A stretch of 64,000 bases of DNA from CAXSBR01 sp964252015 (GTDB taxonomy: Bacteria > Actinomycetota > Actinomycetes > Mycobacteriales > Jatrophihabitantaceae): NCBI GenBank assembly GCA_964252015.1, contig CAXULW010000008.1, forward strand, positions 62,001 through 126,000, written 5' to 3'. This document shows positions 55,021 to 61,640 of this stretch, piece by piece (the first letter of the stretch is position 1; each line of letters starts with the position of its first letter). A program made the translations under genes and the position numbers. Under the pieces are notes generated by a model. That model was given only the letters and a program-made list of their open reading frames with translations. It did no database searches and was not told the DNA's origin.

Positions 55021-56155
55021 TCTGGATCGGGGCAGCAATGCGGCCACGGCGGCGGCAGCGTTCGATCCCGCGCGTTTGACTCAAGCCCGCCGTCTGTCTG
55101 GTCTCACTAAGGCGGCTGTGGCGGGAGATGTTGGGGTGTCGCCAGCGGCGATCGGTCAGTTTGAAGCCGGGACAACGACGCCACGGCCGGACCTTCTTCC
55201 GGCGCTGGCTCGTACCCTTGATGTGCCGGTGGGATTCTTCGCCGCGAACCGTCCTCACGCTCGGCTGGATGCATCCGCTGCGCACTTTCGGAGCCTCCGG
55301 TCCACTCCGGCGGTTCAACGAGCTAAAGCGATCGCCTTCGTTGAACAGATGTGGGAACTCGCATACGCGCTCGAGAAGCGGGTCCAATTTCCGCCGGTCG
55401 ATCTGCCCGGGTTCGCAGGGGGAGAGGTTCTCGCCGATGCCAGTTTCCCGCGCGATCCGGCCGGGGCGGCGGCGGCTCTGCGTAAACGCTGGCAGCTGGG
55501 AACCGGCCCGATCGCACACCTGGTCCGGCTGCTGGAAAACCATGGTGTCGTTGTGGCGCTCACGCCTTTCGTCGACCACGAGATCGCGAAGGTTGAAGCT
55601 TTTTCTACCTCTGCCATTCCACGTCCGGTGATCGTGTTGACGCCCGACCGCGGCGACGACGTGTATCGCCACCGGTTCACTGCTGCACACGAGCTTGGAC
55701 ACTTGCTGCTACACCCGGATGTCGAACCAGGGGATCTAGCGCAGGAGCGGGAAGCGGACGCGTTCGCCGCGGCCCTTCTCACACCGAGCGAAATACTGCG
55801 TGCAGAACTTCCCAGCCGTGTCGACTTCCGCATCTACAACGAACTCAGCCGCGCGTGGGGAGTGGAGATCAAGTCTTTGATCTATCGCAGCCGCGAACTG
55901 GGGATTATCTCCGACGTGTCAGCTCGCCGCGCCTACCAGCGACTGAACATTCATCGTGCGCTCGGCCTCTACCCGCCCGACCCGGTGGTCGGGTACCCGG
56001 GAGAGACCCCAAGCCTGCTGCCAAAGGCGTTCGCCTTGGCCGAGCTGCACGGGCTCACCCTGGGCGAATTGGCGGGCGAATTGTCGTGGACGCTGCCCCG
56101 GCTGCGGACGCTGCTGTACGGCACCGACAACCGGCCACGTCTCACCGTGGTCTAG
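55010..56155 (+). CDS. XRE-HTH plus ImmA/IrrE metallopeptidase, 381 aa
   Basis: Residues about 22-75 are a Cro/C1 helix-turn-helix (RLTQARRLSGLTKAAVAGDV, GVSPAAIGQFEAGTTTPRP). The ImmA/IrrE domain carries the zinc motif AAHELGHLLLH at about residues 225-235 and EREADAFAAALLTP at about 246. In ICEBs1 and phages such proteins cut the repressor and turn on excision or DNA-damage genes; in other cases they are antitoxin-like. Start ATG at 55010 overlaps the upstream gene. It is a candidate for the regulator that senses when to activate the element. Confidence 0.85.
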   Translation: MSPDLDRGSNAATAAAAFDPARLTQARRLSGLTKAAVAGDVGVSPAAIGQFEAGTTTPRPDLLPALARTLDVPVGFFAANRPHARLDASAAHFRSLRSTPAVQRAKAIAFVEQMWELAYALEKRVQFPPVDLPGFAGGEVLADASFPRDPAGAAAALRKRWQLGTGPIAHLVRLLENHGVVVALTPFVDHEIAKVEAFSTSAIPRPVIVLTPDRGDDVYRHRFTAAHELGHLLLHPDVEPGDLAQEREADAFAAALLTPSEILRAELPSRVDFRIYNELSRAWGVEIKSLIYRSRELGIISDVSARRAYQRLNIHRALGLYPPDPVVGYPGETPSLLPKAFALAELHGLTLGELAGELSWTLPRLRTLLYGTDNRPRLTVV

Positions 56156-56294
56156 TTGGCGTGACCCTCCGCCCGGCCCAAGGATGGGACGGCACTTCGC
56201 GCACCTAAGGCGGTGGGGGCCGTAGACGTGGCAAAGCGGGACGGCCGGGTGACCGGCCGCGCCGCTCGACGTGGGGCATGACGCGCCGCCCGGC

Positions 56295-57212
56295 TCAGCC
56301 GCGCAGCTCCAGCTGGGGCATCCGGCGCGGGTCGATCGCCTCGGCGAGTGCTATCTCGAGCAGGCGGGCCGCGCTGTAGTCGGGGTCGTCGTCCAGGGCC
56401 CGGTCGACGGCGACGGAGGCCAACGCGCCGTGTCCGAGCCGCCAGGTCTTCCAGGCGAACAGGAACAGCGCCGGCGCGCGGTGGCCGGCGGGCAGCGTGC
56501 GCGCCAGGTGCGCGAATAGGTCCCGACCGTCGAGGCTGCCGTCTTCGATGGCCATCCACGCGGCGTCGCGGACCGGGTAGCCGCTCAGCGCCACCCCGAG
56601 GCGGACGGTCTCCTCGTCGGTCCAGCACCGGTCCGGGCGGTGGTCTGCGCTCAGCAAGATCTCGGCGGCGTCGGCGAGGTCGTCGGCGAGCTCGCCGCGC
56701 ACCCGCTCGAGTTCAGCGGTCAGGCGCCGGCCCTGATCGGCGTCGGGCTGCAGGACCGCGGCGAGGTCATCGCGGCTGGCCATCGGCGCATGGCCGTTGA
56801 ACACGAACTCCGCGGCTACGGCGCCGGCCGGCGGGATCGGGCGACCTTCTGACGGGCAGCAGCCTTCGATCGGGCACGTCAATGACCAGTACCGGCCCTG
56901 GTCGACCCGCAGGTGCTCGGCGAGCCGTAGGCCGGCGGCGCGTGCGGCGGCGGCGACGGGCTCGGGATCGGCGGTGAAGCCGTAGGTAAGGGCGATCATC
57001 GCGGTGGCATCGGCCTTGTCCCGGAGTGTGCGGGCCAGCTCGGTGATCTGGTCCGGGGTGAGGCCGGCGAGGTCGGCGCGGACGGTGACTGTCACGGTCT
57101 TCGCGGCCAGGCCCACCATGACGAGGCTGTCGGTCGGGGTGAATCCGAGTAGGTAGGGCACAGCCTCGACGAGGTCTGCCGGTCCAGTAATGGTGAGGGG
57201 CGATGCGTTCAT
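56295..57212 (-). CDS. DUF4192-family protein, 305 aa
   Basis: Start ATG at 57212 (MNASPLTITGPADLVEAVPYL) has an AGGAG seven bases before it. The family signatures LLGFTPTDSLVMVGL, RYWSLTC and GCCPSEGRPIP are all there. DUF4192 proteins are widespread in actinobacterial plasmids and chromosomes but their role is unknown. The operator motif lies only ten bases before the start. Confidence 0.85.
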   Translation of the reverse strand: MNASPLTITGPADLVEAVPYLLGFTPTDSLVMVGLAAKTVTVTVRADLAGLTPDQITELARTLRDKADATAMIALTYGFTADPEPVAAAARAAGLRLAEHLRVDQGRYWSLTCPIEGCCPSEGRPIPPAGAVAAEFVFNGHAPMASRDDLAAVLQPDADQGRRLTAELERVRGELADDLADAAEILLSADHRPDRCWTDEETVRLGVALSGYPVRDAAWMAIEDGSLDGRDLFAHLARTLPAGHRAPALFLFAWKTWRLGHGALASVAVDRALDDDPDYSAARLLEIALAEAIDPRRMPQLELRG

Positions 57213-57221
57213 GACGACTCC

Positions 57222-57254
57222 TATCGGGTGGTATCGGGTGCTATCGGTACCGAT
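57222..57254 (-). promoter_or_regulatory. Element operator motif with two trailing half-sites before DUF4192 gene
   Basis: ATCGGTACCGATA followed by GCACCCGATA and then CCACCCGATA; the last overlaps the ribosome binding site. Confidence 0.75.
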
Positions 57255-57286
57255 GGGGTCGGTTGTGGGTGGCCTCCGCTCAGTCC

Positions 57287-57426
57287 GTCCCCGTCTGGCG
57301 CGCAGACCGTCGGGTCGGGTCATGAGGCCGGAGTGCAAGGGCCGGGCGCAGCCCGGTCACGAGTGACGCGCAGCGCCCTGGCGCGCAGGCCGGCCCGGCC
57401 CAGGCTCGGTGAGCCAGATAGGGGAC
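57287..57426. repeat. Structured repeat R4, upstream of the DUF4192 gene
   Basis: Outer arms GTCCCC/GGGGAC and TCTGGC/GCCAGA (57,287-57,299 with 57,413-57,426) pair. Inner arms GCAAGGGC (57,335) and GCCCTGGC (57,375) pair with one mismatch. Centre GGTCACGAGTGACG at 57,355. Confidence 0.8.
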
Positions 57427-57539
57427 CGAACGGCAGGCCACCATCGAAACCACCGTGTGCAGAACACCTATCACCAACGGACAGCCGGCGGCCGTGCACC
57501 AGTCCCCGGTTCAGCGAGACGCTGACCGTTTCGTCGTGG

Positions 57540-58796
57540 TCATCGCCTGTCGTGCCGGCACATCGGGCAGGCCAGCACCCCGCGAGTGGGGGAAGGGACG
57601 TCGCCGGCGGGCTGCCCGTGCGGACACGGCACCCCGTAGATCAAGTGACGCTGGTACTGCTCGGCGGCGGCGAGGTGCGCCGCATGCTCCTGCTCGGCCG
57701 CGAGATCGGTCGGGTCGAGGTGACGCAGCAGGAACGCGAGATAGCCCCACGGTGAGCGCATCGTGGTACCTGGCCGGTGGTGCACGCTGCCGAACCGATC
57801 TCGCACCGTCTCGGCCGGCCCGCCGGGCACCGTCCAGCCGCGCAGCTCGAGCAACCGGTCGAGGTTGGCCTGCAGGTCCCGCGCCGTCCACCCGGCCAGT
57901 GCGAAGCGGTGCAGTGGCGGCATGATCCGCTGGTGCGGGACGTGGCGTAGCCACGGGACTCGAGCCCGCAGGTCCTTCGCCAGCCGCACCACCCGTTGGT
58001 CTGCCCGGTATGTCCGATCAGATCGATCGTGTCTGCTAGGCGCCCGGCGCGGAGCGCCGGTCCTGCTTGCTGGTTCCGGCTTGAAGTTCTTTTCGCCGGC
58101 AACAGAAGTAACCCACCTAACCCTTCGGGTGGTGGGGAGGTCGCAACTTATTTCTGCGGGGGTGTCCGTGGCCGAAGAGTTATCCACAGTTGCCTCAGCC
58201 GGCGGCTCGTCGACGCGGGGCTCAGTGGCAGCGTCCGGCGTCGGCCGGCGTGCATGGCGCGGCAAGGTGCACGCCCATACATTGCGCCGTTGACGAGCCG
58301 GTGCGCCGGCGCGCCACAGCTCCCTGCGGTCGGCGCGGGTGAGGTAGTTCTTGCCGGTGCGGACGAGCATCAACCACCCGCGGGCGCGGAGGACCTGGAC
58401 AGCCTTCTGCACGGTTGTCAGGGCGTAGCCGCTGCTGATGGCCATCTGGGCCCAGTAGTTGGCGGCGTCTGGGTCCAGCTCGGCCGCTTTGGCGGTCAGC
58501 GCGGCGTTACCGGGCAGCGCGTTGCGTCCGGTGGCTCCGTCCGCAGCGGCGGACACGGCCACCGCGACGGCGTGGAGGGCGCGCACGCTGACCGGTCCTC
58601 GGGTGCCGACCGCCGCGCGCAGCTGCGTGACCTCGTCACTGCGTAGATCGGCCGTCAGCTCCGAGCGCCAGTGCTCACGGCTCCACCAGGTCGGCGTGGT
58701 GGCGTACGCGCCGGGCTCGTTCACGCCGTAGGACTGGCGGCGACGACGCCGTCGCGGAATATGCCGCCGCGAGCGGGGTGGCGCTGCGGCGGTCAT
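57540..58796 (-). CDS. Replication-initiator-like protein, 418 aa
   Basis: An Arg-rich start is followed by a winged-helix-like region (ATTPTWWSREHWR, NYWAQMAISSGYALTTVQKA, LRARGWLMLVRTGKN). The middle is disordered and basic. The C-terminal half has WLRHVPHQRIMPPLHRFALA, DLQANLDRLLELRGW and a possible zinc pair (CPHG and CPMCRH). This plan is shared by Rep-like proteins encoded at one end of actinobacterial ICEs and plasmids; exact role uncertain. Start overlaps the end of the 233-residue gene (4 bp). Confidence 0.6.
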   Translation of the reverse strand: MTAAAPPRSRRHIPRRRRRRQSYGVNEPGAYATTPTWWSREHWRSELTADLRSDEVTQLRAAVGTRGPVSVRALHAVAVAVSAAADGATGRNALPGNAALTAKAAELDPDAANYWAQMAISSGYALTTVQKAVQVLRARGWLMLVRTGKNYLTRADRRELWRAGAPARQRRNVWACTLPRHARRPTPDAATEPRVDEPPAEATVDNSSATDTPAEISCDLPTTRRVRWVTSVAGEKNFKPEPASRTGAPRRAPSRHDRSDRTYRADQRVVRLAKDLRARVPWLRHVPHQRIMPPLHRFALAGWTARDLQANLDRLLELRGWTVPGGPAETVRDRFGSVHHRPGTTMRSPWGYLAFLLRHLDPTDLAAEQEHAAHLAAAEQYQRHLIYGVPCPHGQPAGDVPSPTRGVLACPMCRHDRR

Positions 58797-59494
58797 GCCG
58801 GGACCGCTGAGCGGTTGCGGTAGCGCACCACGGTGCGCGACGAACGTCCGATCGCGTCAGCGGCGGCGTTTGCCGAAGCACCGCGGCGGGTGAGCTCGTC
58901 AACGACGGCGCGCTGTTCGAGGCGAGTGAGTCGCACCCGCCGACCGGCGATCGCCTGAGCGACCGCTACCGGATCGTTGTCGTCGACGAGTGCAGTCGGC
59001 GCTGCGGCGGGGTCGTCAAGGTCCCTGCCGTGCCACCGCGACGGGTCCGCCCAGCCGTGGCGGATGGCCCACGTCTCCGTACGGGCCAGGTCACGACCGC
59101 GGCCGGGCGGCGTGCGCCACCAGCAGTCCTCGTACAGGGCAGCGATCGCGGCGGCGGTGGTTGCCAGGACGCGGTCCTGTTGGGTGTCCCGCAGGCTCGC
59201 CACGGCCCCGCGACTGACCGCCAGCCTGTCGGCGAGCTGAGCGGCCGACCATCCGGCCGCAGCGAGGGCCTGCAGCCGGCGTCGCGTGCCGACCGCCGAA
59301 GCCCACGCCGTGGTGCCCTGCCACGACTGCTCGGCCTGTCGGCGCCGGTGTCGCCGACCGGCGATCGTGTTGGCCGCGGTGCAGGCCGCGCACCGACAGC
59401 CGTCGCGGTTGTATGCGCCGCGGGAACCATGGTCGTGGCGGACGCGTAGGCAATGACAATCACGCGCGGCCGCGACGGCCTGTTCGCGGGTCAA
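58793..59494 (-). CDS. HTH protein with N-terminal Cys/His cluster, 233 aa
   Basis: The front has ARDCHCLRVRHDHGSRGAYN and GCRCAACTAAN, a metal-binding cluster found in phage and ICE proteins of actinobacteria. Then come a helix-turn-helix (GWSAAQLADRLAVSRGAVAS) and a second one at the end (GASANAAADAIGRSSRTVVR). No recombinase residues. First gene of the last minus-strand unit of the element; probably a regulator or directionality factor. Confidence 0.6.
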   Translation of the reverse strand: MTREQAVAAARDCHCLRVRHDHGSRGAYNRDGCRCAACTAANTIAGRRHRRRQAEQSWQGTTAWASAVGTRRRLQALAAAGWSAAQLADRLAVSRGAVASLRDTQQDRVLATTAAAIAALYEDCWWRTPPGRGRDLARTETWAIRHGWADPSRWHGRDLDDPAAAPTALVDDNDPVAVAQAIAGRRVRLTRLEQRAVVDELTRRGASANAAADAIGRSSRTVVRYRNRSAVPA

Positions 59495-59671
59495 CGCCGA
59501 TCGACGGCGAAAATGCCGAGCAACGGCGGCGTGTCAGCTCGACCAACTGCTAGGAAGTTTCCGGGCAGCGTCGTATGCTGGAACGGCACGAAGCCTCCAG
59601 TTGTGTCCGTGGGGACCTTGGGGATTCGCGTGTTGTCGGGTCGGCTAACCCGAGACACGCAGGAAGCGCTA

Positions 59672-59703
59672 GGCGGCGGAAGTCCTTCTCGGACTCCGCC
59701 GCC
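59672..59703. terminator. Hairpin near the element end
   Basis: GGCGGCGGA-GTCC and GGACTCCGCCGCC pair with one bulge around TTCTC; an outer GAAGC/GCTTC pair extends it. Marks the end of transcription before the att region. 59,495-59,869 has no gene. Confidence 0.55.
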
Positions 59704-59869
59704 GCTTCACGTTCATGGCCCGCGTGGTCGCCGCGCCGTTATTCTTTGACGCACCTCTCCCCCGCGCGTGCGAGATGTCGGCCGCACCGCGCGGTCGTGC
59801 AACATCCGTGCAACAACGGGCGGTACTTTGCGGTCAATCACGGTCGTCCGCCGGGGGCTCAGACGCAGC

Positions 59870-59904
59870 AAGAGGCCCTAGATCGTTGAGATCTAGGGCC
59901 TCTT
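59870..59904. repeat. Perfect 15-bp inverted repeat next to the attachment site
   Basis: AAGAGGCCCTAGATC and its exact complement flank a GTTGA loop, ending 18 bp before the tRNA-like core. It could be a terminator or a recombinase-accessory site. Confidence 0.75.
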
Positions 59905-59921
59905 GGTCGTTAAGCTCTGGA

Positions 59922-59965
59922 TTTCCCAAGCTGATAGTGCGAGTTCGATTCTCGTCACCCGCTCC
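59922..59965 (+). other. Partial tRNA-Gly(CCC) 3' half: element attachment site (attR or attL)
   Basis: Reads as anticodon loop TTCCCAA, stem GCTGA, T-arm GCGAGTTCGATTCTCGT, acceptor strand CACCCGC and TCC. The sequence before the anticodon loop (CTCTGGAT) cannot form the 5' side of the anticodon stem or a D-arm, so there is no complete tRNA. This is the usual scar of tyrosine-recombinase insertion into a tRNA gene, where the crossover core runs from the anticodon loop to the 3' end. Host genes begin right after. Confidence 0.8.
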
Positions 59966-60012
59966 GATCGACGGCCCGCGATTTGCATCGACTCGCGTCG
60001 GCCGGCGGTCGA

Positions 60013-60780
60013 TCAGGCTTTGGCTCGACGGCGCAGGACGAAGAACAAGAGCACGGCAGCGATTGCCACCGGGGCCAGCCGCTTTGCTATTGCTGGGCCG
60101 GCCGACTCGATCAGATTGATCGGCTCAACCTCGGACGGACGAGCCGAGGGTGTCGGCCGTGGACTCGCCGGCGCTGCCGCCGCAGCGGACACCGTCGCCG
60201 CGGCCGGTTGCTCGGTGCCGGTGGCGTCGACGGTCTCAGCGGTCTCAGCGGCCAAAGGTTCGGCCGCCGATTCGGCCGCCGCGGCATCTGCGTCCGGCGG
60301 CTCAGCGGGGATGGCATCGTCGGCCGCCGCATCGCCCCCGGCGGCCAGCTTGCCGGCCAGGCAATCAGCGAACTGGCCGATCAGCTTGTTGCCGACGTCG
60401 ACCATCACGCCCCGACCGAACTGCGCCGGCTTGCCGGTGATGTCGAGGTCGGTGGTGACGTGCACGACGGTCGAGGAGCCCTCTTCCGTGAGCGTCGCCA
60501 CGACCTTCGCGTTGGCGGTGCCGTTGCCGCGCGAGTCCCGCCCGCGGGCGTCGATCACCGCCCGGTGCGCTTCGACGTCCTTCTCGATGAAGCTGGCTTT
60601 GCCCTTGTAGGTCAGCCCGATCGGCCCCAGCTTGACCTTGACGGTTCCGGTGAAGTCGTCGCCGTCCACCGAATCGATCACGGCCCCGGGCATGCACGGC
60701 GCGATCTTTTCGATGTCGAGCAGAACCGTCCATGCGTCGTCGACGCCGACCGGCACCGTGAACGAGTGCTCCAGCTGCAT
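60013..60780 (-). CDS. coxG: CoxG-like SRPBCC protein with C-terminal membrane anchor, 255 aa
   Basis: The first 150 residues are the CoxG/START-like domain (MQLEHSFTVPVGVDDAW, CMPGAVIDSVDG, YKGKASFIEKD, GRGVMVDVGNKLIGQFADCL). A long Ala/Pro-rich linker follows, then a membrane segment (VAIAAVLLFFVL) and a basic tail. In carboxydotrophs CoxG anchors CO dehydrogenase to the membrane. Last gene of the cox operon and nearest to the element. Start ATG 2 bp after the coxM stop. Confidence 0.9.
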   Translation of the reverse strand: MQLEHSFTVPVGVDDAWTVLLDIEKIAPCMPGAVIDSVDGDDFTGTVKVKLGPIGLTYKGKASFIEKDVEAHRAVIDARGRDSRGNGTANAKVVATLTEEGSSTVVHVTTDLDITGKPAQFGRGVMVDVGNKLIGQFADCLAGKLAAGGDAAADDAIPAEPPDADAAAAESAAEPLAAETAETVDATGTEQPAAATVSAAAAAPASPRPTPSARPSEVEPINLIESAGPAIAKRLAPVAIAAVLLFFVLRRRAKA

Positions 60781-60782
60781 GA

Positions 60783-61640
60783 TCAGATTCCGGCTGCGGC
60801 GGTAAGGGCGCGCTTGGTGAGAACCCGGGCGAGGTGCTCGCGGTAGTCCGCCTTGGCCGACAGGTCGCTGGGCGGTGTGGTGCCGTCCGCGGCATGCTCG
60901 GCGGCCGCCACAACAGTCTCCGCCGAGGCCGGACGCCCGGCCAGCGCCTGCTCGGTGGCCGTCGCGCGCAACGGCGTCGAGCCCATGTTCGTCAGCCCCA
61001 CCCGGGCTTCGGCGATCGACCCGTTGTCGCGGCGCACGACGGCGGCCACCGCGACGATGGACCACGCCTGCGCCACCCGGTTGAACTTCTCGTAGTGGGA
61101 CGACCACCCCGGGCCGAGCTTGGGCACCCGGACGGCAGTGAGCAACTCGTCCGGCGACAGCGCGGTGGTCAGGTAGTCGAGGAAGAACTCCGACGCCGGG
61201 ATGCGCCGCTCCCCGCCCGGCCCGACCGCCACGAACTCGCAGTCGAGGGCAAGGGCAACCGCCCCGAGGTCTCCGGCCGGATCGGCGTGCGAGAGTGCGC
61301 CGCCGAACGTGCCGCGGTGCCGCACCTGCGGATCGGCCACGGTGGCCGTCGCCTGGGCGATGAGCGGCGCGTGTTCCTGCACGAGTGCGTTGTGGATGAC
61401 GTCGTGATGCGTCGTCATCGAACCGATCACGATGGCGTCAAGGTCGTCGCGAACCCCGCGAAGCTCAGGCACCCGGCCGAGATCGACGACCGTCGTCGGG
61501 TAGGCCAGCCGTAACCGCAGGATCGGTATCAGCGACTGGCCGCCGGCCATGACCTTGCCGTCCTCACCCGCTTGGCCGATCGCGGTGACGGCCTCGTCGA
61601 TGGAACCGGGACGGACGTAGTCGAACGCAGCGGGGATCAC
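60783..61640 (-). CDS. coxM: CoxM-like FAD-binding medium subunit, 285 aa
   Basis: Starts MIPAAFDYVRPGSIDEAV, then the two FAD motifs AGGQSLIPILRLRLA (about residue 32) and VRHRGTFGGALSHADPAGD (about residue 105). C-terminal CO-dehydrogenase flavoprotein domain intact. It takes electrons from the iron-sulfur subunit. Overlaps coxL by 4 bp. Confidence 0.93.
   Translation of the reverse strand: MIPAAFDYVRPGSIDEAVTAIGQAGEDGKVMAGGQSLIPILRLRLAYPTTVVDLGRVPELRGVRDDLDAIVIGSMTTHHDVIHNALVQEHAPLIAQATATVADPQVRHRGTFGGALSHADPAGDLGAVALALDCEFVAVGPGGERRIPASEFFLDYLTTALSPDELLTAVRVPKLGPGWSSHYEKFNRVAQAWSIVAVAAVVRRDNGSIAEARVGLTNMGSTPLRATATEQALAGRPASAETVVAAAEHAADGTTPPSDLSAKADYREHLARVLTKRALTAAAGI

Noticed and set aside
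39824..57426. Interpretation of R1-R5 as a miniature transposon family
   Set aside because: Copies of a miniature transposon would share their terminal repeats. Here the ends differ between copies while staying self-complementary, and no target duplications are seen.
58793..59494. Integrase/recombinase next to the attachment site
   Set aside because: The 233-aa protein has helix-turn-helix and Cys motifs but no tyrosine- or serine-recombinase residues.
59880..59965. A complete tRNA gene at the end of the element
   Set aside because: Only the anticodon loop, T-arm and 3' acceptor strand are present. The bases before the anticodon loop cannot form a D-arm or the 5' acceptor strand.
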